64,000 nucleotides of DNA from Novosphingobium sp. B 225. GTDB lineage: Bacteria; Pseudomonadota; Alphaproteobacteria; Sphingomonadales; Sphingomonadaceae. Every line of letters begins with the position of its first letter. Within the stretch, counting starts at the first letter, position 1. Under the pieces are notes generated by a model. That model was given only the letters and a program-made list of their open reading frames with translations. It did no database searches and was not told the DNA's origin. The DNA is taken from assembly GCF_002198665.1 (NCBI RefSeq), contig NZ_MWLM01000031.1, positions 18,102-82,101 of the forward strand, written 5' to 3'. The position numbers and the translations under genes are program-made. Positions 52,114 through 60,532 of this stretch are shown piece after piece.

Positions 52114-53193
52114 TCACGCCGCTGTGTCCCACGGGGCCTGTTGGGTGCCCTTGGTAACATAGTGGCCGTTCACACGGGTCTGGAATTCTCCCGCACGGGC
52201 GCGGGGGTTGTAGAATTGCTTGTACCAGATGCGCAGCTTGTCGAACGGCCCGTCGCCGCGCACCATCATCGGATTGATGCAGGGGCGCTTGTTGCCCCAA
52301 ATCTCGAAGTCCTGGGCAAAGGCCGCGATCCCGCCCTGTTCGTACCCCTGCGCCAGCGCCCGGTCTTCCTCAGTCGGTTCGGCGTTCTTGACCTTCACGA
52401 ACAGGCCGTACCACACCTTGATCACGCCATCGTCGATCGGGGTGTGGGCGATCAGCATGTGCGAGGGATATTCGCCCACCATGATCGATTGCAGGATGCC
52501 GGGCCCGGTATACCACGTATCGTTGAGCATCGGTTCGGCGCCCGATCCGGCCAGGGTCTTGTGCCCGGCCAGCAGGATCTGGCGAACCTTGATCCCGTCA
52601 AATTCGTTTTCGAACTGGATCATGTCGATCGACCCGTGAACCGGTTCCAGATGGCCCTTGTCGGTCATGTTATCCAGCACTTCCTGGGGATGACTGGCCA
52701 GTTCGCCCAGACATTCGACGTTCCAGTTGACCCAGTTGGGCTGGTCCCACATCTCGAACGCCGGCAGATCATAGTCCGGCTCACCATTTTCGGGGCAGTA
52801 CCAGGTCCACAGGCAACCGGCCCGTTCGACCAGTTTCCAGGATTTGACACAGGCTGCCTTGGGCGGCGGTGCAGGGCTATAGGGAATCTCGTTGCACTGG
52901 CCGTCCGGGCCGAACCGCCAGGCGTGGTAGGGGCAACGGATATTGTCGCCCTCGACATGTTTCTTGTCGACCACGACATAGGAAGTGGTGTTTTTCGCCA
53001 GGTGCGTCCCCATGTGCGGGCAATAGGCTGCCAGCAGGTGCGGGCGCCCGGTTTCGCCGCGATAAAGCACCAGATCTTCGCCGAAATAGCGCACGGCGGC
53101 AGGGGTGGTGGTGGCATCGGCAGCGGTGCCGATCATGAACCAGCCACGCGGATAGGTGAATTCTCCCAGCCCATAGTCTGCGGTCTTGGCCAC
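52114..53193 (-). CDS. Rieske non-heme iron oxygenase, large subunit
   Basis: A 359-residue ring-hydroxylating oxygenase of the single-component alpha-subunit type (KshA/vanillate demethylase-like). The Rieske cluster ligands are Cys58 and His60 in YCPHMGTH and Cys87 and His90 in RCPYHAW. The mononuclear iron site is in DNMTDKGHLEPVHG near 195-208 (two His, with an Asp further on). The GTG start at 53193 follows GGGAGAGA; the upstream frame lacks a site. Ferredoxin and reductase genes are not nearby, so electron partners lie elsewhere. Likely oxidises a hydrophobic ring compound. Confidence 0.94.
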   Translation of the reverse strand: MAKTADYGLGEFTYPRGWFMIGTAADATTTPAAVRYFGEDLVLYRGETGRPHLLAAYCPHMGTHLAKNTTSYVVVDKKHVEGDNIRCPYHAWRFGPDGQCNEIPYSPAPPPKAACVKSWKLVERAGCLWTWYCPENGEPDYDLPAFEMWDQPNWVNWNVECLGELASHPQEVLDNMTDKGHLEPVHGSIDMIQFENEFDGIKVRQILLAGHKTLAGSGAEPMLNDTWYTGPGILQSIMVGEYPSHMLIAHTPIDDGVIKVWYGLFVKVKNAEPTEEDRALAQGYEQGGIAAFAQDFEIWGNKRPCINPMMVRGDGPFDKLRIWYKQFYNPRARAGEFQTRVNGHYVTKGTQQAPWDTAA

Positions 53194-53410
53194 GGCTGAT
53201 TCTCTCCCTTCCCCCAATGGGGCGTTCTTTTCGTAACGATTCTCCCTTAGCGCAGCGGAGAATGAAGGGCAACACGCAATCTGGATGGTGTTTGCGTATC
53301 AGATGTCAGGATCAGTTACGCAGATTTGGGGGTTGAGAGGGGCCTGGCATCGCCGTCGGGTTCGGACGGGCGTGTTTGCTCATGTTGTCCTATCCCGATA
53401 TGCCATCGCC

Positions 53411-53746
53411 ATGACCATTCACGGAAGTTGCCACTGCGGCCAGGTACGGATCGAATTGCCCAGCGCGCCGGAATGGGTGGCGGACTGCAATTGCTCGCTA
53501 TGCCGCCGCCTTGCCTGGCGGGTCGCCTATTTCCCGCCGGAACAGGTGCGCGTCACGGGTGAGACGACTGCCTATGTCTGGGGTGACCGCCTGATCGGGA
53601 TCCACCACTGCCCCACCTGCGGCTGCGGCACCCATTGGCAAACGCTGGAGCAGGACTTCGGCAAGGCAGGCATCAACGCGCGGTTGCTCGACGGGTTTGA
53701 TGAAAGTGCGATTGAGGTGAGAAAGTTCGACAACGCGGGGGATTGA
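53411..53746 (+). CDS. GFA family protein (glutathione-dependent formaldehyde-activating fold)
   Basis: A 111-residue protein of the CENP-V/GFA zinc-binding family: GSCHCGQVRI near the start, DCNCSLCRRLAW near residue 25, and HHCPTCGCGTHW near 68 supply the two zinc sites. The family includes S-(hydroxymethyl)glutathione synthase, though most members are uncharacterised. The ATG at 53411 starts the conserved part. It is divergent from the Rieske oxygenase and has a 217-bp shared upstream region. Confidence 0.9.
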   Translation: MTIHGSCHCGQVRIELPSAPEWVADCNCSLCRRLAWRVAYFPPEQVRVTGETTAYVWGDRLIGIHHCPTCGCGTHWQTLEQDFGKAGINARLLDGFDESAIEVRKFDNAGD

Positions 53747-54119
53747 ACCGGGTTGCACAAACAACTTTCCTACATCGCGCGAATCTGGCTTAGCCTTGGC
53801 GATGAAGCTTCTTTCGCATTTTGCATCCAGACCCGCACCGGATCGTAGCGTTGCGTCGCTGCCTGACGGCGATGTTTCGGTAAAAGCCAAGTTCACAGAT
53901 TGGCGCGGCTGTACCAGCGTTTCCTGGCGCACTGTCCAAGCCGGTCAAGTGGCTGCGGTGATGGCCAAAGTGACCGGAATTCCGCCACTTCTTGAGTTGT
54001 CCGCCGCCAGCCGGGATGCCTTGCGAGCCCCGGCTAAAGTCACACGAATTCGCCCCCCTTTGGGTGTCTACCAGACGGTGAAAAAATGGAGGCAGACGGT
54101 GAAAAACGGGGGCTGGTGC
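53747..54119. other. Intergenic region with a 14-bp direct repeat
   Basis: I see no gene I can support in these 373 bp. A plus-strand frame from 53796 continues far into sequence antisense to the Lrp genes. There are two copies of CAGACGGTGAAAAA at 54072-54085 and 54093-54106, 21 bp apart. They lie directly downstream of the leftward Lrp gene; on the minus strand they give T-rich runs that may assist termination. Confidence 0.55.
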
Positions 54120-54611
54120 CTAGTCCCCGTCGCTGTCCAGCGGCGAGCTTTCGGTGATCTTGGCCACGCGGGCGTTGTACTTCACCGTCTTCACCGCGAT
54201 CGAAGTTTCGACGTGGTGGACGCCCGGTACCGCAAGGATGCGGTCCGAGGCGACTTCGACCAGATCATCCAGTTCGTCGAACAGGCACATCGCCATGATG
54301 TTGAACGAACCCATGGTGATCATCACCGCGTTGACCGGGTCCATATCGGCGATCAGCCGCGCAACCTCGCGGGTGCGTTCGACATCGGCCTGAACCCAGA
54401 TGAAAGCGAGCCGCGACTTGCTGGCCATCTGCAGCCCGGTGATCGCGGTGAAAGTGATCAGCTTGTCCTGCTGCAGCCGCTTGATCCGGCCGCGCACGGT
54501 GCCTTCGGTGACGCCCAGTTCGGTCGCGATCTTGCGGTTGGAGACGCGCGCGTCGCGGGCGAGCAGGTCGATCAGCTGGCGGTCGAGATCGTCGAGTTGG
54601 ATGTTCGCCAT
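54120..54611 (-). CDS. Lrp/AsnC family transcriptional regulator (copy 1)
   Basis: A 163-residue Lrp/AsnC regulator. The N-terminal HTH (LDRQLIDLLARDARVSNRKIA and GVTEGTVRGRIKRLQ, about 8-45) is followed by the RAM effector domain (about 65-150) with ITMGSFNIMAMCLF. It lies 15 bp after the second, related Lrp gene; residue-by-residue similarity across the HTH suggests an old duplication. Effector probably an amino or carboxylic acid; unknown. Confidence 0.92.
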   Translation of the reverse strand: MANIQLDDLDRQLIDLLARDARVSNRKIATELGVTEGTVRGRIKRLQQDKLITFTAITGLQMASKSRLAFIWVQADVERTREVARLIADMDPVNAVMITMGSFNIMAMCLFDELDDLVEVASDRILAVPGVHHVETSIAVKTVKYNARVAKITESSPLDSDGD

Positions 54612-54626
54612 GGCTCAGGCCCCCCT

Positions 54627-55109
54627 TTATGCGCGCGCTTCGATCGGGGCGACGTCGAACTGGTAGCGCATAATGTCGACCGCGATCGACGGGGCGATCT
54701 TGCGGATGCCGCGGATCGAACCGAGCCGGTCGAGCATGAAATGCGACAGGTCCTCAAAATCGTGGAGCACCACCAGCGCATCAATATCGTAGCGCCCGGT
54801 GACGATGTGGACCGCGAACACTTCGGGGAACTGGGCAAGTTCGTGCGCGACTTCGCTGGCCGGGCGGCTATCGACCTCGATCGCCAGCTGCATCAGCACG
54901 TCATAGCCGTGCGCGGCAAAATCGGACACAGCGACCACGCGCAACTGGTTGGCGTCCTCCATCCGGCGGATCCGGCTCGACACGGTGGTGGCGGTCAGCC
55001 CCAGCCGCTCAGCGATCTGCTGGTTGGTTGCGCGTCCGTTCTTGCGCAGTTCGGCCACGATCAGCCGGTCGGTCTCGTCAAAGGTAAAATCGGTCTTCAT
55101 CGGCCCCAT
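54627..55109 (-). CDS. Lrp/AsnC family transcriptional regulator (copy 2)
   Basis: A 160-residue Lrp/AsnC protein. The HTH is at about 10-55: DRLIVAELRKNGRATNQQIAERL and TTVSSRIRRMEDANQ. The RAM domain (HIVTGRYDIDALVVLHDF) follows. Starts at 55109 or 55100 are both possible. It lies upstream of the other Lrp gene and 60 bp downstream of the NTF2-like gene, and so may be cotranscribed with the esterase gene. The pair may form hetero-oligomers. Confidence 0.92.
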   Translation of the reverse strand: MGPMKTDFTFDETDRLIVAELRKNGRATNQQIAERLGLTATTVSSRIRRMEDANQLRVVAVSDFAAHGYDVLMQLAIEVDSRPASEVAHELAQFPEVFAVHIVTGRYDIDALVVLHDFEDLSHFMLDRLGSIRGIRKIAPSIAVDIMRYQFDVAPIEARA

Positions 55110-55169
55110 CCGGTTCGCGTTTCACCTGCGGGGCCAAGCGGTCCTCGTCAAGGTGCGTGCACTGCCTGT

Positions 55170-55637
55170 TCACTGCAAATCCTTCGCTGCCCCGCTCATC
55201 ATCGCCGGATCGAACCGGCGCACGGGGCGGTTTTCGATCCACAGCATCTCCAGCCGGCGCTCGGCAAACTTCCATTGCGTGCCGTCCAGCGCGTAGCGAT
55301 CATGATACCAGATTGCCATGTCGACGCAGACCGGATCGGCGCCGGGCAGGATATGGCTGGCGATGCAATAGGTCATGCCGGTAACCGCGCCGTCATCGGT
55401 CCGGTCGAACACCTGGTTGAACACATTGTGCATGGTGCGTTCGAACATGCCGAGATCGCCCATCATCTCGGCCAGCCGGGCAGGGCCGGTATAGTCGATC
55501 GGGTTCTCACCCCACCCACGTATCGCCCCGTCCGGCGTGAACAGGTCCGCCAGCTCCGCGCCCTGTCGCCGGTCGACAGCCCAGGCATAGCGGTGCGCAA
55601 GGTCGCGCAGCTGTGACGGGGCGTCGAACTGCGCCAT
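55170..55637 (-). CDS. SnoaL/NTF2-like protein (copy 2)
   Basis: A 155-residue NTF2-fold protein: LRDLAHRYAWAVDRRQGAELADLFTPDG near the start matches the SnoaL_4 pattern, then CIASHILPG and WKFAERRLEMLWIEN. The start at 55637 shares one base with the esterase stop (TGATG). It is a different sequence from the copy at 45309. A ring-cleavage or dehydratase role is possible but unproved. Confidence 0.87.
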   Translation of the reverse strand: MAQFDAPSQLRDLAHRYAWAVDRRQGAELADLFTPDGAIRGWGENPIDYTGPARLAEMMGDLGMFERTMHNVFNQVFDRTDDGAVTGMTYCIASHILPGADPVCVDMAIWYHDRYALDGTQWKFAERRLEMLWIENRPVRRFDPAMMSGAAKDLQ

Positions 55638-56563
55638 CAGGCCAGATCGCGCCGCAGGTTTGCGCCGGCGCGCTCGATCCACGGCAGGGCATCGGGCACG
55701 AAATCCAGCATCGAGAAGAACCCGTGGATCATCCCCGGCGCCACCGCCGCGTCCACGCTGTTTCCAGCCGCTTCCAGCCGCTTGGCATAGGCCATGCCTT
55801 CGTCCCGCAACGGATCGAATTCGGCGGTGTAGACGCTCGCCGGAGGCAGACCGGCCAGGTTGGCGGTGGAGCCGACGCGGGCGAGCGGGGCGCTGCGGAC
55901 ATCGCCCAGGTACTGTTCCCAGAACCAGCGCATCATTGCTTCACCCAGGAAATATTCCCCGCCGCCATTCTCGGCATAGGAAGCCAGCGAATAGTCATCG
56001 TCAGTGACCGGATAGATCAACAACTGGTGGCGCAGCGCCGGACCGGCCCGGTCGCGAGCCATGATCGCCACCGCGGCGGAGAGGTTGCCGCCCGCGCTGT
56101 CACCCGCCACCGCCAGCCGGGCTGGATCGCAGCCCAGGTCTGCCGCGTGGCGGCTGGCCCAGACCAGCGCGTCATAGCAATCCTCAACCGGTTCGGGATA
56201 GGGATGTTCGGGAGCAAGGCGGTAGCCGACCGACAACACCGCCGCACCGCTGGCCCGTGCCAGCGCACGGCAGGTGCCGTCGTGGGTTTCGATCGTTCCG
56301 ATCACCCAGCCGCCGCCGTGATAATAGATCACCAGCGGCAGCGTGCCTTCTGCTCCTTCGGGCACATAGAGCCGCGCGGGGAGGTTGCGCAGCGGCAGCA
56401 CCAGTTCAAGGTCATCGACCCGGGCCATGGCAATCGGATCACCAAAGCCCATCGGGCGGTCATTCACCTCACGCAGGGTGGCGGCAGTGATCGTCGCATA
56501 ATCGACCGGTGGGGCCTGAGCGAACAGGTCAAGCACGGCCTGGATCTGCGGATTGACCGGCAT
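55637..56563 (-). CDS. Hormone-sensitive-lipase-type esterase
   Basis: A 308-residue alpha/beta hydrolase of the HSL group. The oxyanion motif YYHGGGW is at 81-86 and the nucleophile GDSAGG at 154-159 (Ser156). The acid is likely Asp in DPLRDEG and the His in MIHGFFSM. No signal peptide, so cytoplasmic. The ATG at 56563 is divergent from the SDR at 56720. The next genes on its strand are the NTF2-like protein and two Lrp regulators. It is expected to hydrolyse esters of small or ring-bearing acids. Confidence 0.93.
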   Translation of the reverse strand: MPVNPQIQAVLDLFAQAPPVDYATITAATLREVNDRPMGFGDPIAMARVDDLELVLPLRNLPARLYVPEGAEGTLPLVIYYHGGGWVIGTIETHDGTCRALARASGAAVLSVGYRLAPEHPYPEPVEDCYDALVWASRHAADLGCDPARLAVAGDSAGGNLSAAVAIMARDRAGPALRHQLLIYPVTDDDYSLASYAENGGGEYFLGEAMMRWFWEQYLGDVRSAPLARVGSTANLAGLPPASVYTAEFDPLRDEGMAYAKRLEAAGNSVDAAVAPGMIHGFFSMLDFVPDALPWIERAGANLRRDLA

Positions 56564-56719
56564 CGGTATTCTCTCCCCTTCGTTTGCGCAATTGCGTTGA
56601 CAGACGCCCCGTGTGATTCGCGTTTAGGGTCCGAATGTGAACCCGATGGCCATGATTGCGTATTGCGGGGGGCTTGGCCAGCCCCTATCGCATCGGTCAA
56701 GGCAAGGGAGAGAACGGCC

Positions 56720-57508
56720 ATGAATCGACTTGAAGGCAGCGTTGCAATCGTCACCGGCGGGGCACGCGGGATCGGCGAAGGGATCGTCCGCCGCTTCGTG
56801 GCCGAAGGCGCGCAAGTGATGATCACCGATGTGCTGGCCGAACAGGGTCAGGCACTGGCGGATGAACTGGGGGCTGCCGCCGCGTTCCATCACCATGACG
56901 TTACCGACCGGGCCCAGTGGAGCGCGGTGGTTGCCGCGACCGAGGCGAAGTTCGGCAAGCTCACCACGCTCGTCAACAACGCCGGGATCATTGTGTTCAA
57001 GCGGGTCGAGGACCTCAGCGACGCGGAGATCGACCGCCTGCTCGACATCAACCTGAAGGGCGTGATCATCGGCACCCAGTCCGTGATCCCAGCGATCGAG
57101 CGCGCCGGGGGCGGGGCAATCGTCAACATGAGCAGCGCTGACGGGATCGCCGGGGCCAACTCGCTGTCGGTCTATTGCGCGTCCAAGTTCGCGGTGCGCG
57201 GCTTTACCAAGGCCTGCGCGCTGGAACTGGGGCCGCGCAAGATTCGCGTCAACTCGATCCATCCGGGTGGGATCTACACCCCGCTCGCCAACCCGATGAA
57301 CGTGCCCAAGGAGCTCTATGACAAGGGCTACTGGATTTATCCTGCGCAGTACGCGGGCGAACCGCAGGATATCGGCGCGGCGGCGGCCTACCTCGCGTCG
57401 GACGATGCGCGCTATTGCATGGGCACTGAACTGTCGGTCGATGGCGGATTGAACGCTGGGCACTACTACATGGCCATGCCGGGCGCGCCCAAGCAGCCGG
57501 GGGGTTAG
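56720..57508 (+). CDS. Short-chain dehydrogenase, 3alpha/20beta-hydroxysteroid dehydrogenase-like
   Basis: A 262-residue classical SDR with TGGARGIG at 12-19, NNAG at 86-89 and YCASK (Tyr152, Lys156). The segment VTGGARGIGEGIVRRFVAEGA and DVTDRAQW resemble the 3alpha/20beta-hydroxysteroid dehydrogenase group, but this is not decisive. An Asp after the second strand (ITDV) favours NAD(H). The start ATG at 56720 follows GGGAGAGAA. Divergent from the esterase gene; its stop overlaps the MFS stop by four bases. Confidence 0.92.
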   Translation: MNRLEGSVAIVTGGARGIGEGIVRRFVAEGAQVMITDVLAEQGQALADELGAAAAFHHHDVTDRAQWSAVVAATEAKFGKLTTLVNNAGIIVFKRVEDLSDAEIDRLLDINLKGVIIGTQSVIPAIERAGGGAIVNMSSADGIAGANSLSVYCASKFAVRGFTKACALELGPRKIRVNSIHPGGIYTPLANPMNVPKELYDKGYWIYPAQYAGEPQDIGAAAAYLASDDARYCMGTELSVDGGLNAGHYYMAMPGAPKQPGG

Positions 57509-58785
57509 GCTTCCCCGGCCAGCGCCCGCCGGTCGGCATCGAGCAGACTGCTCGCCCGCCACATCGCCCAGGCGCCGATCAGCCCGGCCGGGATCACCAG
57601 GCTGAGTGACAGGCGCAGGCCGTTCAGTCCGCCGCCGAACAAGTCGCTCAGCATGCCCGCCACCCACGGCCCGGCAAGGTTGCCGATCAGCCCGATCGCC
57701 AGCAGCGCAATCGCCGTGCCCGCCGCGCGGTGGCGTTCGGGCAGGATGTACTGGAAGCCCACGAAGATCCCTACCGACCAGCCGCCGCCCAGCAGTCCGG
57801 AAGGAATCGCCAGCAACTGCGCATAGCCCAGGCTGGGCACCCAGGTGATCGCCAGGATGCAGCAGGTTGCCACGCCCAGCGCCGCCGCGGCAAGCTGCAA
57901 GGGCCGCGCCGATCCGCCGCGCCCCAGCCGGTCTGAGACAAATCCGTAGCACAGCGTCCCGGTCAGTCCGGCCAGGCCAAACGGCACCCCGAACGCGGCC
58001 CCGGCGGCCTGCGTGGTCAGGCCATAGGCACGCTCGAACAGGGTCGGGCCCCACAGCCCGAATGATACGCCCGAAAAGGAACCGAGCCCCATCCCGGCCG
58101 TCAGCAGCAGCCAGCTGCGCGCCCGCACCAGCCGCCGGGCCAGTGCGATCAGGCTTTCATTCTGCACCTGCCCCGCAGGCAGGGCATCGCGCGGCGGCTC
58201 ACGGATCAGCAGCCACGCCGCCAGCCCCACCGCCAGCCCGACACAGCCCAGCACGGCAAAGGGTGTGCGCCAGCCATGCGCAGCGGCAATCGCCGGGCCG
58301 CCAGCCATGCCGCTCATCTGTCCGATGTAGATCGCGCAGGCCATTAGCGACAGCGCGCGGCCGCGCTGGTGCGGCGGGAAATAGGCGGCAATCAGCGCCA
58401 TCACTGGCGCCTGATAAGCCGCTTCGCCAATCCCGACACCGACTCGCGCTATCCCGAGCACCAGCGGATCGTGCGCCAGCGCGGTCAGCGCGGTGAACAC
58501 CGACCACAGCATGCAGCCGCCAGCGGCCACTGCCACCCGCGAGGTGCGGTCCGCCAGGCGCGCGGCGGGCACTCCCAGAATGGTGTAAAGCAAGGCAAAG
58601 GCCGGGCCGAGCAGCACCCCCAGCACCGAATCCGACAGGCCAAACTCGCGCTTGATCGGCTGGGCCAGCCCGGCCAGCAGATAGCGATCCGCATAGCACA
58701 GCACCGCCACGCCCAGCAGCAGTGCCAGGACCAGCGGGCGCGGGCTCAATCGGGTGGGGGAGGAGGTGTGCAAGGCCTGCGTCAA
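57505..58785 (-). CDS. Major facilitator superfamily transporter (spinster-like)
   Basis: A 426-residue MFS carrier with 12 predicted helices. The start resembles the Spns/MFS_1 type of sphingomonads: VLCYADRYLLAGLAQPIKREFG. The loop 2-3 motif (ARLADRTSRV) fits the family signature. A basic middle loop (REPPRDAL) separates the halves. It follows the SDR gene with a four-base overlap and is the last of the amidohydrolase-COQ4-SDR-MFS operon, so it may import or export the pathway compound. Confidence 0.92.
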   Translation of the reverse strand: MTQALHTSSPTRLSPRPLVLALLLGVAVLCYADRYLLAGLAQPIKREFGLSDSVLGVLLGPAFALLYTILGVPAARLADRTSRVAVAAGGCMLWSVFTALTALAHDPLVLGIARVGVGIGEAAYQAPVMALIAAYFPPHQRGRALSLMACAIYIGQMSGMAGGPAIAAAHGWRTPFAVLGCVGLAVGLAAWLLIREPPRDALPAGQVQNESLIALARRLVRARSWLLLTAGMGLGSFSGVSFGLWGPTLFERAYGLTTQAAGAAFGVPFGLAGLTGTLCYGFVSDRLGRGGSARPLQLAAAALGVATCCILAITWVPSLGYAQLLAIPSGLLGGGWSVGIFVGFQYILPERHRAAGTAIALLAIGLIGNLAGPWVAGMLSDLFGGGLNGLRLSLSLVIPAGLIGAWAMWRASSLLDADRRALAGEA

Positions 58786-59540
58786 TCGCGCATCTGCGCG
58801 CCGCCGTTGACGTGCCAGACCTGCCCGTTGACCCAGGCCCCGTCATCGCTGGCGAGGAAGGTCAGCGCGGCGGCCAGATCCTCCGGCTGGCCAAGGCGGG
58901 TGTGGGGAATGCCTTTTTGTGCCTTTTCAACGTACTCGTCAGTCAGGTGGATCTTGACCGCCTCGGTCAGCACCAGGCCCGGGCAGACCGCGTTGGCGCG
59001 GATGCCCTGTTTGCCCCAGCGGCTGGCGACATGGCGGGCTAGGGCATGGATCGCGTTCTTGGTCATCGGATAGGCCACCTGCCACGGCGCGCCGCCAGTG
59101 GCCGCGCCGCTTGAGGTATAGAGCATCGCCCCGCCGCCGCGCTCCAGCATCGCAGGCAAAGCGGCTTGCGTTGCCAGGAAGTGGCTCTTGGTGTTGATCG
59201 CAAAGCTCTTGTCCAGCACTTCGACCGGGCAGTTGAGCGCATCGATATCGCCGTCGGTCCCGCCGGCCAGATTCGAGATATAGATGTCAAGCCCGCCAAA
59301 CGCGTCCCGCGCCGCTTTGACGATCGCTGCCTGCGATTCCGCATTGGTCCCGTCGAGCGCCACGGCAATCGCCTGGCCCCCGTCTGCCATGATCGCCGCG
59401 GCGGTTTCCTGCGCCTGATCGACCAGCAGATCGCCAATCACCACGCTCGCGCCCTCTTCGGCCAGACGCCGCGCCGTCGCTGCGCCAATCCCGCGCGCGC
59501 CGCCCGCCACGATCGCCACTTTGCCTGCCAGTCCGCGCAT
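58782..59540 (-). CDS. Short-chain dehydrogenase/reductase
   Basis: A 252-residue SDR with the nucleotide motif AGGARGIG at 12-19 and a modified active site (YPMTK, Tyr157 and Lys161) after a TSS serine (142-144). The NNAG position reads SNLAG, an atypical variant. Asp follows the second strand (IGDLL), indicating NAD(H). The ATG at 59540 has GAGGGA upstream. It overlaps the MFS start by four bases. Confidence 0.9.
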   Translation of the reverse strand: MRGLAGKVAIVAGGARGIGAATARRLAEEGASVVIGDLLVDQAQETAAAIMADGGQAIAVALDGTNAESQAAIVKAARDAFGGLDIYISNLAGGTDGDIDALNCPVEVLDKSFAINTKSHFLATQAALPAMLERGGGAMLYTSSGAATGGAPWQVAYPMTKNAIHALARHVASRWGKQGIRANAVCPGLVLTEAVKIHLTDEYVEKAQKGIPHTRLGQPEDLAAALTFLASDDGAWVNGQVWHVNGGAQMRD

Positions 59541-59587
59541 GTCAGTCCCTCACCAATACCTTGGCGACATGCTTCCCAGACGCGAAA

Positions 59588-59622
59588 CGGCGCGTCAATC
59601 GGAGGGAGTGATTGACGCGCCG
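59588..59622 (-). other. Hairpin in the gap between the COQ4-like and SDR genes
   Basis: CGGCGCGTCAAT and ATTGACGCGCCG form a 12-bp perfect stem with an 11-base loop, in the 108-bp gap within the operon. No clear T-run follows on the minus strand, so it may set differential mRNA stability of the operon and not terminate it. Confidence 0.55.
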
Positions 59623-59648
59623 CTATTTGGCACAGGATGTTCCCTTGC

Positions 59649-60527
59649 CTACTCCGCCGCTTCCATCAGCGGTTCGCCATAGGCCGGGTCGCTTTCATCG
59701 CAGAGGCGGTTGGTGTCAGACCACAGGTCTTCTGCCGGGACCGGGGTGATGCCCAGTTCCTTACGGATATCAGCCATCTGCCAGTCGATCATCGAACGCC
59801 AGTCAGCCAGCATGATCGGGTAGGTCCAGTTGTGCGCCTGACTTGCGCCGACGAATTCTGCTTCGATGTTAAGCGCGAAAGCCTCGGGATAGTGCAGCGC
59901 ATCCTTCATCACCGTCTTGGCTTTCAGATAGGCCTGGATGCGGTTGAAGAAGGCAGCCAGTTCGGGGCGGAAATAGCGCACCCGGCTGTACATGTTGGCG
60001 TTGAGCAGCGCCACTTCGCCGCCGTGGTTGGGGCCAAAGCCAGTTACCAGGTGTTCGATATCGTGGTTCAGCGCGGCCTGCCGCAGATAGAATGTCAGGT
60101 CGTTGACCACCACCAGTTCGCGGTAGAATACGTCAAGTTCATAGCCGCTGGTTTCCATCCAGTTGAACAGCGCCGCCCCCAGCGTGCCGGGCTTGCAGTG
60201 GCGGACATCGTCCTTTTTGAAGTCCGACAGACTGCGATTGTCACACCATGCCTTGAACTGTGGCAGGCGGGCCTTTTCTTCCTCGAACAGTTCCATCAGC
60301 CGGGGGAAATCCTCCAGCATCATCATGATCTGCGCGACTTCGGGAATGAAGGCGGTGGTCGGCAGGTCCGGGCCGTTGCGGCGCAGCATTTCCTGCGCGA
60401 TCAGGTGTCGCAGCTCTTGGTGGTTGAGGTATTTGGACGAGCTGACCAGCACCGAACTGTCAGTGCCGACATTCTGCATCCCGCCGTTGAAATAGGCGCG
60501 CTCGCCTTCGCCAACCTTGACTTCCAT
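59649..60527 (-). CDS. COQ4-like protein in a catabolic operon
   Basis: A 292-residue protein of the COQ4 family. The diagnostic HDxxH-x11-E zinc motif is present: His155, Asp156, His159, Glu171 in LNHDIEHLVTGFGPNHGGEV. It is longer than yeast COQ4's core and has extra N-terminal helices. COQ4 acts in ubiquinone head-group formation in eukaryotes. Here it lies in an operon with an amidohydrolase, an SDR and an MFS carrier, and no ubiquinone genes, so its role is likely catabolic and undescribed. Gap to the upstream amidohydrolase is five bases. Confidence 0.9.
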   Translation of the reverse strand: MEVKVGEGERAYFNGGMQNVGTDSSVLVSSSKYLNHQELRHLIAQEMLRRNGPDLPTTAFIPEVAQIMMMLEDFPRLMELFEEEKARLPQFKAWCDNRSLSDFKKDDVRHCKPGTLGAALFNWMETSGYELDVFYRELVVVNDLTFYLRQAALNHDIEHLVTGFGPNHGGEVALLNANMYSRVRYFRPELAAFFNRIQAYLKAKTVMKDALHYPEAFALNIEAEFVGASQAHNWTYPIMLADWRSMIDWQMADIRKELGITPVPAEDLWSDTNRLCDESDPAYGEPLMEAAE

Positions 60528-60532
60528 GGGGA

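Noticed and set aside
54072..54106. Two 14-bp direct repeats as a CRISPR seed
   Set aside because: Only two units 21 bp apart with no spacer-like structure and no Cas genes.
53796..55616. 606-residue open frame on the plus strand
   Set aside because: Mostly antisense to two Lrp genes and an NTF2-like gene; the first 100 codons have no recognisable domain.
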